From Eriocheir sinensis (Eukaryota > Arthropoda > Malacostraca > Decapoda > Varunidae): a stretch of 64,000 bases of DNA. Within the stretch, counting starts at the first letter, position 1, and every line of letters begins with the position of its first letter. The notes under the pieces are model-generated. The model saw nothing but the letters and a program-made list of their open reading frames with translations, was not told the DNA's origin and did no database searches. A program made the position numbers and the translations under genes. The stretch covers positions 10,865,781-10,929,780 of the forward strand of contig NC_066531.1 of the NCBI RefSeq assembly GCF_024679095.1. The letters are read 5' to 3'. Of the stretch, positions 54,543-64,000 are shown piece after piece.

Positions 54543-56890
54543 ATCTTCCATTTAGCATAACCCGTTTCTGGGTCGTGATCTGGCGTGTTCCATTTAGCGG
54601 AACCGATCAGCTGACGCCCCAGCCTGCACCCATTTTAGAGGATCTGGGTGACCCGGAGGGACCCCACTGCCGAGCAGGGTTAGCCAGATCACTTTCGACC
54701 CAAGACCCAGGCCAGGACCAAGACTATCGCCGCCGCCGCCATTTGCATGCCTTATTTCCCATATTTGGGTATTTTTTGCTACAACCACTGCATCCAGGTG
54801 GTGCCTGGTGATCCGAAATTGTAGGTACTCTATGCCAGTTATATATTTACCCATAGATATGTGCCGAAAACCATGAATAATAAGTTAAAAGTGGTGCAGT
54901 GGGCGGGGCGTTGAAATTTTAATTTCGGGCCCAGCAAGAGGCCTGTAGTGGCTTTAAACGAAAACAGTTGGATGAATAGATGTGTGGAGAGCCATATATG
55001 TATGGCGGGGCAAGGGTTTTGTGGCCGGGCGAGGGAGGGGAGTGAAACGCGACGGCTGTGTTTTATATAGAATAGCACCCACCCGGGTGTCAAATTGGCG
55101 CTCCCTCCCACCACAGGCTCAAGGGCCAATGCGACGGAGATGAGCACCGAGGCCACGCGCTGCTATAGCATATGCCCCCAACTTTACTTTTACCTTACAG
55201 TGACTGACGTGTTTATTGCCGATACATGTTGACTTATTATTTATCATTACCTACCCAGTTAATTTTCATCATCATTGGTAACCCCCATTTATGCATAATG
55301 TAAAGATGAATCGTTTGTTTCAGTGACTTTGTGTTATTTGGGTCACTGATATCACAAAAAATACCAGTTAGGTTAGATTATCAATGAGTGAAGCAGTAAC
55401 AATTCAATATTATATTTAAATGGTAATCAATTGGGCAAAACTTAAGAATAACCACTCCAAACCAATATTCGTATTAATTTAGCACGTGAAAGAATTATTA
55501 TTATAATGCATTTTCGTATACGTTTTACCTTGGGGAGGGGCCAGGGGGGCAAGCCTCTTTAATTATAGAGTTAGGTGGCTCGGATTTTCTAAGTTCATTG
55601 TTATTGTTTCACAACCGCCTCTATACACAGACTGAGCCTCATACCTGCCTTGCAGTGCACCCTACAAACTAGTTCCTAAGTCAGTGCACGCAGGTCGTAA
55701 AGTTCGGTTGGAGTAGTTTAAATTTATTTGACATGTGGCGTGGCCCGTCAAAACTTACGCGCCGCGGGACGGATTGGGAGGAGGGGGGGCAGTATGCCCA
55801 CCATCTGATGAGATGCCTGACACTTGTCAACAGATTGAATGCTAGGTCATATTGGAATAGACTACAAGAGTATGCGTTAGGGACTTTCCTTACTTTCTAG
55901 ACTAAGGAATTTTTCCGGATTTAGGGATTTTTCCAGGGAAATTTTGGAAGGCCATTTTTCAGTGATATGGGCTTCCCCCAATACCCCAGTTCCCCACAGG
56001 TCCCCAGGTTTGTCTTAGGGGGTAGGGGGGGCTGGGGTGGTGGAGGGGGTGGAGTGGTAATTCTTGAGATTTACCGTGGCTCTCCCGTCACGCTGGTCGC
56101 GGGTTCAAGATAAGTACAAGATAGCTAATAATGCGGCTATAGGTCCAAATAGGTTAAGTTTCCTAAATGACAAGTTTTGTTTAAAATTATATTCCATCAT
56201 ATTTTTGTTGCCGAGGTATAATTTGAAGGCATGAATAGTATTTCAATTGTTGTAGAAAGTATCCAATTTGGATTATCAATATACAGTCATCTATCAAAGG
56301 TGGCATATGCTGGGGGGGGTGTCGCCTCACCCACCCTACAACGCCAAGTCCGAGGGTCCCTCTGGACAAGTCTCCATGCAGGGCCCCCTTTCATTCTGAG
56401 TACCTCCTGGCAGGATTTATCAACTTGCTGAAGTCACAAACTCTGTAGGTGTCATTATTAGTTTCTTCTGATCTTAGAGTGAGTCAAAACTGTAAAGTTA
56501 ACATGTACCCAGTTATGATAATCATTATTAATAGTTTTGTGTATTTTTTAATTTTGTGTCAACGTGTTCCATCAATGTCCCCAATCACACCTGGGGACCC
56601 AGCAATGTCTTGAAATTCAGTTTCTTTCTTGATTAATCTGTGTAATAAGAAAAAAAATAAAAAAATTGTACCTGTTGATAATTGTGCTCAATGTTTTTAT
56701 TAGTTAAATAAATGCATTTGTACAGTTGTTTTGCTTTATTTTCTTATGCCGGATGATAGAATTGATCTTGATTTTCATGATCCTATTTGTGCTGAGTGAA
56801 TGAGAGAGTTATAGTTCAGCAGTGTTATCATTAGGTAAGGTTGGAGGCATTTGATAAGCTATGTGTTGTCTTGATCTTGACAAGTAATGC
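54543..56890. other. No gene recognised; dispersed C/G-rich repeat at 55966-56050
   Basis: Unique, partly G-rich DNA. At 55966-56050 ATACCCCAGTTCCCCACAGG and a G-run repeat the unit seen at 28370-28455. An AATAAAAAAATTG-type run near 56660 could be a 3' end. Confidence 0.45.
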
Positions 56891-56899
56891 ACAGGGCAC

Positions 56900-57345
56900 C
56901 AGTACAGGTGCATAACACGGATATTTGTGTTGGCTGCTGGGGGAACTGGGGTGCCGAGTGTGTAGGGAAGGGAAATGAATAGGTGTACTACTAGTTAGTC
57001 TTGGTGTGTTGTGACAAGTGAGTGTGTATTTGTTTTCTGAATGAGTCTATTGTACCGCAGTCTAAAGTCTGTAGGGGGAGGCTGTTCCAGTCACGTGTGG
57101 TGCATCGAAAGTATGAGTCCGTCCATGTGTCAGTGTTTGTGTGATATGTTTGGTATTTTTGGCTGTGTTACGAGTACGCTGACTGTTTGCGTCCTGTAAG
57201 TATGTGTGTGGGTCAATGTCAATGTAAGTGTATGTGATCTTGTACATAATTTTAAGTGTGTGCTTGTCTGCACATGTGAAGAAGTTACATATTAATCTGT
57301 TGTTTGATCTGTGTTATGATGCCTGGTGTTCAAGTTCATTGTTTA
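56900..57345 (-). pseudogene. Divergent LINE C-terminal fragment
   Basis: Minus strand: TKVARFIINNELEHQAS, then MYKITYTYIDIDPHTYLQDA and NSQRTRNTAKNTKH, with a following region that could be the WN-LP end. This resembles the C-terminus of CR1/Jockey-like RTs (VDI...YL...TR). Stops interrupt it; the assignment is weak. Confidence 0.45.
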
Positions 57346-57594
57346 TAATGAACCGAGCCACCTTGGTGTTGATTAGTGCTAACTTATAAATGTTTGTGTG
57401 TGTGTGTAAGGATCCCACGCCGTGGAAAAACATGCTAGTGTTGGTCTCACAAGTGTGTTGTTCATCAGCGCTTATTTGTCTCTGGCCCTTAAGCCTGTGT
57501 CAAGTGAGAACCTATTACCCTGGGACACAGGCAAGTATCTAATGTCTAAGTTAAAAGTGTTTGCTTTCCCAGAAAACCCATTTATCCATCAGCC

Positions 57595-57747
57595 TGATAG
57601 GGTATCAGGACACCTCTCCTCCCGAAATTGATCTTTCTTTCGGCCACCTCTTTTAATTATTTTTTTGGGAGCAGCGAGTAGTGGGCTTTTTTTATTATTG
57701 TTTTCTTTTTTGGTGCCCTTGACTGCCTTCTTTGTTGTAAAAAAGGA
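57595..57747 (+). mobile_element. LINE-A 3' tail fragment
   Basis: GGGTATCAGGACACCTCTCC to TTTGTTGTAAAAAAGG: the last residues, stop and 3' UTR of LINE-A only. Confidence 0.85.
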
Positions 57748-58075
57748 AAGATGAACAGGTGGTGTGCCATCTGCTTAGGCTGGGCCTATGAATTTTAGAG
57801 TAAAAGTCGACATTAAGATGGTACAGCAAGACACAGAAGCTAGAGGGAGTAGACTGGCATGTAGGAGACTGGGGGAGCAAGCTGATGTTTAAAGCAAGAA
57901 CGAGAACCCCGCAGCTAAATGGCAGGAATAGGGAAGGGGGAAACCAGAACTAGCTGCAGGACAGGGGAGAAAGAATCAGTGGAACACCTAACAGTAGAAT
58001 GCAGCAACTATGAGAGGCAGAGAGGGGAGTTATTAGTAGCACCAGGGAGGAGTGGGCTAAGAGGCTGGAGCGGTG
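57748..58075 (+). pseudogene. LINE C-terminal Cys/His motif fragment
   Basis: KLMFKARTRTPQLNGRNREG, then after a frame change CRTGEKESVEHLTVECSNYE and RQRGELL. The CXnG-E-VEH-ECxxY motif is the C-terminal knuckle of several RTE/CR1-type ORF2 proteins. It directly follows the LINE-A tail. Confidence 0.65.
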
Positions 58076-59403
58076 GACCTGGGTCTGAAATGATCCATTC
58101 GTCTACCCTCTCCTGGGGCAATAAACCTCACCTCTGCTTGGGGGTCGTGAGGTTGAGCCCCAGGTCAGGAGAACCATTACGCCGTGGGCGTAGTTGCCAC
58201 TTTCAGGGTTCTCCCCCGCCCTCCCCCAGGCACCCTCTGTGCCCTCCTCCAGGCGCCTTCTGAGCCTCCTCCAGGTACCCTCTGTGCCCCCTCCAGGCAC
58301 CCTCTGTGCCCCGTCCCCAGGCGCCTTCAGCACCTCCTCCAGGCACCTTCAGCGCCTCCTCCAGGCACCTTTAACGCCTCCTCCAGGCACCTTTAACGCC
58401 TCCTCCAGGCACCCTCTGTGTCCCCTCTCCAGGCCCCTTCTCCGCCCTTCAGGCACCTTCTGTGCCCCTGGGTGCTCCTCCCACCGCTCACCCATCCACC
58501 CACCCCGACCCCTCCTCCTCCCTGCCCTCCCGCTGGTCCGGCGACTGAGACACGCACACCGTGTGACACTACATAGACTCAGTGAACACTCAAACACAGT
58601 GCGACACATTACTGATACACACAGTGCCACACTGACTCAGTGTATACGGCACACAGACTCAGAGAGACACACAAGCACAGTGTGACACCCCACTGGGATT
58701 ACTGGCTGACCCCTGGATTTATCACCGCCCTTTTGGATTACCTTACTCTCCTGTGGAATCTTATGTACAGTGCAGTGTCTCCAACAGTTCAGTGCAGCAA
58801 GTTCCCAGCAACAGTTAGTGTCACAGTGTTACCTACTAAGCGTACAGTGTTGTGTTACAGTGCCTTCTTGGACTCTCCCCAAGCAACTGAGGCCCCTGGC
58901 ACGCGCCAGCGCCTATAGTACGCAGTCTGCTCGATTCACTCACGGACTGCCGCGGCCCCTAGCATGCGCCAGCGCCTATAGTACACGCAGTTCGTTCTAC
59001 TCTCACGGACTGCCGCGGCCCCTGGCACATGCTAGCGCCCCTCACTCCTCAACCTGCTGTGGCCCCTGGCACGCTGGCAGCTAGTGCCTTCACACGCAGT
59101 TCCCTCGACGCTCTCTCGGACTGCCGTGGCCCCTAGCGCGTTTACGGCAGTGCCTTTTGCCCATCTCCACACCGTTCGACTTCACCAATCACCATGCCTG
59201 ACGACGACAACTTCCTCTACAACAGCGGTGTCCTTCAGAGCACCACTCTTCTGCTCAGGACCTGTCTACGTGGATCGCGATTTTGGAGTGCGGATTCAAG
59301 CCTTTCAGGATCTATTAAACAGCCAACCACTCAACTCACCTCAGCTCGACTCACCGTAGCTGCTCTCACTGCGCTACTCACTCCAGCTCGACTCACCTTA
59401 GCT
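58076..59403 (+). mobile_element. Older plus-strand Ty3/gypsy relative: leader and gag start
   Basis: From about 58081 the sequence parallels, in opposite orientation, the leader of the element at 59404-62289 (GGGGCAATAAACCTCACCTC, ACGCCGTGGGCGTAGTTGCC). It has two tandem-repeat blocks: a ~22-bp GCACCTTCAGCGCCTCCTCC type at 58215-58450, and a ~65-bp CTGCCGCGGCCCCTGGCACG type at 58878-59150. A gag start follows at 59194 (MPDDDNFLYNSGVLQ) but shifts frame within 15 codons and is truncated near 59330. From 59330 it is a 42-bp repeat region that continues after 62289. The 5' LTR is missing. Confidence 0.7.
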
Positions 59404-59813
59404 TGTTGGTGGTAGCGAGTGTTCTAAGTGCTAATCGGTTCACGGATAGAGAAACTCATATCAGTCAGGGTTACTTTATTGGACAAAAATACATCAAGTT
59501 ATTGAGACAAACACAACACAAGGAAAAGGTGTTTGTGTGGGTATGCGTTTGTGTGAATGTTGTTTGTGTAGGTTAACATTTAAGTGTTGGTGTATGTGTA
59601 TAACAATGTGTAACGGTGGACAACAAAAGGACATAGACGGACAGTCAAAGGTAAACGAGTACAAGAAAGATAAACATTGAAGACACGACGCGGACAGAGA
59701 CAAGTGCTAACGATGAACATGAAAACACAATTTTAAAGTCTTCTATGCAGTGCACCATTTTCTTATGTGTCACTGAGGGGAAGGAACACGTGATTCGAGC
59801 GGTGACTGCTACA
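59404..59813 (-). repeat. 3' LTR of the gypsy derivative
   Basis: Starts TGTAGCAGTCACCGCTCGAA on the minus strand and ends TACCACCAACA. Confidence 0.9.
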
Positions 59814-59833
59814 GATATTCCCCCCCAGTGACT

Positions 59834-60157
59834 TCATAGAAGGAACGATATCTTCCTGGTGCGGACTGGTGCAGACGGTGTTGTTTCGGCGACGGAGAGA
59901 TGGGGCGCCTGGTCTGGGGCCAGCAGGTACGCCGGCTTGACCCTGTCTATGGAGACCGCGTCCTGAGAACCATGTTTGTCGATCGTGACAGTCTTTCTGG
60001 TCCGTCTCAGGACGCGGTAGGGTCTTTGGTAGGGCTGCTGCAGGGGCCGCCGAACGCCATCCACGCGCACGAAGAAGTGAGTGCAGGTGTCGAGGTCCTG
60101 GTTGACGAAGGTCTTCTTCGGGGAAGAGCGAGGCTGCACCGGCTGGAGGCTCCTCAT
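59834..60157 (-). pseudogene. gypsy integrase C-terminal fragment
   Basis: About 107 open codons. THFFVRVDGVRRPLQQPYQR, PYRVLRRTRKTVTI and QDAVSIDRVKPAYL are the C-terminal end of Ty3/gypsy integrases (FVR-D-vrkPL-PPY-GP...VSIDRLKPA). It lies directly after the gag frame with no RT between, and stops just before the polypurine tract. The N-terminal zinc finger and catalytic core are missing. Confidence 0.82.
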
Positions 60158-60211
60158 GACACCTTTGAGGCTGGCGGCGAAGTCATGGACGCCGCAGGGG
60201 CGGCGCCGACG

Positions 60212-60880
60212 TCAGTGAGGAGTCGGGGAGCGAGAGCGGCGGCGATCGAGCCGCTTCAAGAGAGGTGACTTTGTCGCGAGCAGGGAGACTTGCTTGACGA
60301 GTTCGTCAAATTGAGTGGTCCTTTCGGAGGCGACGGAAGACACTGAGGAAGTTAGCGGTCCAGGTAGAGTTGCCATTAATTCGTCTGCTAACTTGGCAAT
60401 GGCGTCGGGGTTTAGGTCGTCCTTAACGCTGAAGAGGCTGCGCTGGACAGCTGGGGGCAGACGTTGGTAAAACAGCTGTTTGAATAAGTCTGGGTCGAAA
60501 GACTGGTACTTTTCGCCGAGCAGCTGCTTCATGTGGCGTAGGAGGTCCGTCGGTTTCTCATTACCAAACTCTTCTTTGGAGAGAAGTTCACGGAGGCGGG
60601 TGGCGACAGAAGACTGAAGGCGTTGGAGTAGGGCAATCTTCAGGTCTTCATAGGCATGATCAGAGTTGTTGGCTGAGGCGATGACGTCAGAGACTTGTAG
60701 AAGGACGTCGGCGGGCAGGAGGCTAACAGCGTGAGTGTACTGAGTACGGCTGTTAGTAATTTTGGCAGTCTTGAATCCGCACTCCAAAATCGAGAACCAT
60801 ATGGACGGGTCCTGTGAGCAGAAGGGCGGCGCTTTGAAGGACACCGCCGCCGCAGCGGAAAAGTTGTCGCCGTCAGACAT
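60212..60880 (-). CDS. gypsy gag-like protein (N-terminal and capsid-like part)
   Basis: The ATG at 60880 opens 223 codons on the minus strand. QDPSIWFSILECGFKTAKIT, YTHAVSLLPADVLLQVSDVI, LQRLQSSVATRLRELLSKEE, KPTDLLRHMKQLLG and FKQLFYQRLPPAVQRSL are the usual helices of arthropod gypsy Gag. It forms the particle in which reverse transcription takes place. The zinc knuckle and all of protease are absent; the frame ends in RRSRSPTPH at 60212. The open frame upstream of the ATG is leader sequence. Confidence 0.82.
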   Translation of the reverse strand: MSDGDNFSAAAAVSFKAPPFCSQDPSIWFSILECGFKTAKITNSRTQYTHAVSLLPADVLLQVSDVIASANNSDHAYEDLKIALLQRLQSSVATRLRELLSKEEFGNEKPTDLLRHMKQLLGEKYQSFDPDLFKQLFYQRLPPAVQRSLFSVKDDLNPDAIAKLADELMATLPGPLTSSVSSVASERTTQFDELVKQVSLLATKSPLLKRLDRRRSRSPTPH

Positions 60881-60899
60881 GGTGAAGTTGAACGGTGTT

Positions 60900-61879
60900 G
60901 GCAAGGGCGCTGGCGTACAACGGGCCAGGAGCCACGGCAGTCCGTGAGAGTAGAACGAACTGCGTGTAGTATAGGCACTGGCGCGTGCTAGGGACCTCAG
61001 TGGCCCGGGGAGTGAAGCACTGTAAAACAACACTGTACACTTAGTGGGAACACTGTGACACTAACTGTTGCTGGGGACTTGCTGCACTGAACTGTTGATG
61101 GACACACTGCACTGTACACATAGATCCACAAGTGTAGGATAATCCAAGAGGGCGGTGGTAGATCCAGGAGGCGATGGTTAATCCAGGGGGCAGCTAGTAA
61201 TCCCAGTGGGGTGTCACACTGTGTCTGCGTGTACACTGAGTCTGTGTGGTGTGTGGTGGCGTATACACTGAGTCTGTATGGCGTGTACACTGAGTGTGTG
61301 GCACTGTGTCTCAGTAATGTGTCGCACTGTGTTTGAGTGTTCACTGAGTCTAGTGTGCGTGTCACACGGTGTGCGTGTCTCAGTCGCCGGACCAGCGGAA
61401 AGGCAGGAAGGAGGTGAGTGGGTGGGTGGGTGGGTGGATGAGGGCTGGGAGGAGCACCAGGGGGCACTAAGGAAGCCTGGAGGAGGCGTTGAAGGTGCCT
61501 AGAGAAGGCGCACAGAGGGTGCCTGGAAGAAGCGCACAGAGGGTGCCTGGAGGGGGCACAGAGAGTGCCTGGGAGAAGGCGCAGAGGGCGCCTGGGGAAG
61601 GGGCGCAGAGGGCGCCTGGGGAAGGGGCGCAGAGGGTGCCTGGGGGAGGGCGGGGGAGAAACCCTGTAGGTGGCAACTACGCCTACGGCGTAATATTTCT
61701 CCCGACCCGTGGCTCAATCCCACGAACCCCAAGCGGAGGTGAGATTTATTGCCCCAGGAGAGGGTAGGACGAATGAAGCAGATACTTCTGACTCAGGTCC
61801 ACCCTCTGGCAGAAAGCGCCCTTGAACGGCACTGGTTTTAAGCCACCTAGAACCTTAGCAACACTGCAGGGTCACCAAT
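60900..61879 (-). repeat. gypsy leader with tandem repeats and primer-binding-like site
   Basis: The ~22-bp GCCTGGAGGGGGCACAGAGA type repeat lies at about 61495-61650. A primer-binding-like ATTGGTGACCC adjoins the LTR at 61879. No separate gene is seen. Confidence 0.7.
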
Positions 61880-62289
61880 TGTTGGTGGTAGCGAGTGTTC
61901 TAAGTGCTAATCGGTTCACGGATAGAGAAACTCATATCCGTCAGGGTTACTTTATTGGACAAAAATACATCAAGTTATTGAGACAAACACAACACAAGGA
62001 AAAGGTGTTTGTGTGGGTATGCGTTTGTGTGAATGTTGTTTGTGTAGGTTAACATTTAAGTGTTGGTGTATGTGTATAACAATGTGTAACGGTGGACAAC
62101 AAAAGGACATAGACGGACAGTCAAAGGTAAACGAGTACAAGAAAGATAAACATTGAGGACACGACACGGACAGAGACAAGTGCTAACGATGAACATGAAA
62201 ACACAATTTTAAAGTCTTCTATGCAGTGCACCATTTTCTTATGTGTCACTGAGGGGAAGGAACACGTGATTCGAGCGGTGACTGCAACA
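61880..62289 (-). repeat. 5' LTR of the gypsy derivative
   Basis: Starts TGTTGCAGTCACCGCTCGAA on the minus strand; otherwise nearly identical to the other LTR. Confidence 0.9.
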
Positions 62290-62463
62290 AGCTGTCCTCA
62301 CCGCGCAACTCACCTCAGCTCGACTCACGGTAGCTGTCCTCACCGCGCAACTCACCTCAGCTCGACTCACGGTAGCTGTCCTCACCGCGCAGCTCACCCC
62401 AGCTCGACTCACCGCACCAGGGAAGATTTCGTTCCTCCTTTCTCGCCACTGGGGGGGATTATC
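62290..62463 (+). repeat. 42-bp tandem repeat and polypurine tract of the older element
   Basis: AGCTGTCCTCACCGCGCAAC plus TCACCTCAGCTCGACTCACGGT, about three units, then CACTGGGGGGGATTATC just before the LTR start. It continues the DNA interrupted at 59403. Confidence 0.8.
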
Positions 62464-62608
62464 TGTAGCAAGCCCCCGCTGAGACGGTCGCGTACTCTCC
62501 TCCGGTGAGACAAAGAAAATGGTGTGGCAGCACAGACTCAATTAGTGAATGTTTTGATGTTCTTGTCTCTCGTCGCGCTCCTTGTTGTCCGTGTTGCGTC
62601 TTTAATGT
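62464..62608 (+). repeat. 3' LTR start of the older gypsy relative, truncated
   Basis: TGTAGCAAGCCCCCGCTGAG to the LINE-A insertion at about 62609. The first 80 bases recur at 54460-54542. Confidence 0.75.
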
Positions 62609-64000
62609 TTTTTTTGTTTTTTTTACAGCTAAGGAGACAGTTCAAGGGCGTAAAAAAAAAAAAGCCCGCTACTTACTGCTCCTGAATAGAGGTCAAAGGG
62701 GTGTCCAAAAAGAGAGGTCAATTTCGGGAGGAGAGGTGTCCTGATACCCTCCTTTTGAAAGAGTTCAAGTCGTAGGCAGGAGGAAATGCAGATGAAGGAA
62801 GATAGTTCCAGAGTTTACCAGCGTGAGGAATGAAAGAGTGAAGATGCTGGTTGACTCTTGTATAAGGGGTTTGGACAGTATAGGGATAAGCATGAGTAGA
62901 AAGTCGTGTGCAGCGGGCCCGCGGGAGCGGGGGAGGCATGCAGTTAGCAAGTTCAGAAGAGCAGTCAGCATGAAAATATCAATAAAAGATAGAAAGAGAG
63001 GCAACATGGCGGCAGAATTTGAGAGGTAGAAGACTATCGGTATGAGGAGGAGAGCTGATGAGTCGAAGAGCCTTTGACTCCACTCTGTCAAGGAGAGCTG
63101 TGTGAGTGCCCCCCCGTACACATGAGATGCATTCAATACCAGGGCGGACAAGGCCCCTGTAAATGGATAGCAACTGTGCGGGGGAGAAGAACTGGCGGAG
63201 ACGATACAGAACGCCTAGCCTCGAGGAAGCTGATTTAGTAAGAGATGAGATATGATGTTTCCAGTTGAGATTTTGAGTTAAGGATAGACCGATGTTTAGT
63301 GTTAAAGAAGGTGATAGCTGAGTGTTGTCAAAGAATTGAGGATAGCTGTTTGGAAGATTGTGTCGAGTGGATATGTGGATAAACTGTGTTTTTGAGGCGT
63401 TAAAGGACACCATATTTCTCTTGCCCCAATCGGAAATAATGGTAAGGTCTGAGGCTAAGAGTTCTGTTGCCTCCAGCCTTGAATCGTCACGTTCCTGTAG
63501 GGTGGGTCTTCTATTAAAAGAAGTTGAGTAATGCAGAGTGGAGTCAACGGCGTAAGAATGGATAGGACAGTTCGTTTTGGAAAGATCATCAATGAACAAC
63601 AGGAATAGAGTGGGAGATAGGACAGAACCCTGTGGGACACCACTGTTAATAGGTTTAGGGGAAGAACAGTGACCGTCTACCACAGCAGAAATAGAACGGT
63701 CAGAAATGAAGCTGGAGGTAAAGGTACAGAGAGAAGGATGGAAACCGTAGGCGGGTAGTTTGTAAAGCAAAGATTTGTGCCAGACCCTATCAAAAGCTTT
63801 TGACATGTCCAGCGCAATAGCAAAGGTTTCACTGAAACGGCTAAGAGAGGATGACCAAGAGTCAGTTAGGAAGGCAAGGAGATCACCAGTAGAACGCCAC
63901 TTGCAAAACCCATACTGGCGATCACATAGAAGGTCAGATGTTGAAAGGTGCTTTTGAATCTTCCGGTTAAGGATTGATTCAAAAGCTTTAGATAGACAAG
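62609..64000 (-). mobile_element. LINE-A copy 12: RT to poly(A), runs off the window
   Basis: The T-run at about 62609-62629 is the poly(A) tail. The minus strand then reads the 3' UTR, the C-terminal region, and a 275-residue open frame (63806-62979) with KAFDRVWHKSLLYKLPAYGF, SGVPQGSVLSPTLFLLFIDD and HSYAVDSTLH, in which the first catalytic Asp of YADD is Val. RT continues upstream past 63806 in the same family sequence to the window end. The open frame is long but the active site is lost. Confidence 0.9.

Larger units (their letters stand above)
59404..62289 (-). mobile_element. Ty3/gypsy deletion derivative with 410-bp LTRs and AGCT target duplication
   Basis: LTRs at 59404-59813 and 61880-62289 are equal in length and differ at about four positions, so insertion was recent. 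AGCT lies on both sides (59400-59403, 62290-62293). On the minus strand the order is LTR, a primer-binding-like ATTGGTGACCCTGCAGTG, a leader with tandem repeats, gag, an integrase C-terminus, a polypurine tract (ACTGGGGGGGAATA) and the 3' LTR. Protease, RT, RNase H and most of integrase are deleted. It can move only if another element supplies enzymes. Confidence 0.9.

Noticed and set aside
58103..58685. Pro/Gly-rich open frames in the gypsy leader
   Set aside because: Produced by the ~22-bp tandem repeats; the same happens in the inverted leader at 61.5 kb.
60881..61033. N-terminal extension of the gag frame
   Set aside because: Belongs to the repeated leader; the ATG at 60880 matches the gag start of the plus-strand relative.

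Overview
This window looks like repeat-dense nuclear DNA of an arthropod, most probably a decapod crustacean. The evidence is interstitial TTAGG (arthropod-type telomere) arrays, very long (GA)n, (TG)n and (TA)n tracts, spliced genes with GT-AG introns, tRNA-derived SINEs, and several decaying non-LTR retrotransposon families. No bacterial operon, Shine-Dalgarno or CRISPR structure is present. Assignment to decapods rests on recalled resemblance of the LINE families, not on a search.

Layout. 1-12.5 kb: a CR1-like LINE fragment, a SINE remnant, a pogo-like deletion derivative, an array of ACATGT-centred palindromes beside a HARBI1-like fragment, a FEN/XPG-like nuclease fragment, a truncated Mutator-like transposase, and a minus-strand copy of a poly(A)-tailed Jockey-superfamily LINE called LINE-A here. 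Two inverted arms at about 1.3 and 8.3 kb bracket much of this. 12.5-26.5 kb: LINE-A copies with nested Tigger/pogo-type elements, other LINEs, a decayed Ty3/gypsy RT-RNase H, a GGGTACC minisatellite, a MADF-domain exon between inverted repeats, and a CR1-type LINE with an SGNH-esterase ORF1. 26.9-40.8 kb: a segment bounded by ~135-bp inverted repeats, with inward-mirrored telomere-like arrays. It holds a spliced zinc-finger/MULE-type transposase gene, and just downstream a 2.37-kb TA-flanked element whose only long ORF is a FEN/XPG-like nuclease with a Cys-rich tail. 41-64 kb: more LINE-A copies, a solo LTR, two terminal exons of a METTL27-like methyltransferase (the only likely host gene), an RTE-derived tandem repeat, SINEs, and a young Ty3/gypsy deletion derivative inserted head-on into an older relative.

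How it fits together. Almost everything is mobile DNA, layered by nested insertion. LINE-A is the most frequent target and occurs in about a dozen pieces. The most unusual content is the nuclease-bearing element at 36.88-39.25 kb. It has TIRs, a possible TA target duplication, paired nuclear-receptor-type motifs upstream of the ORF, and a second decayed relative of the nuclease at 7 kb. Whether this nuclease is a transposon-borne enzyme, a cargo gene, or the last exon of the upstream MULE-type gene (splice phase permits this) is the main open question.
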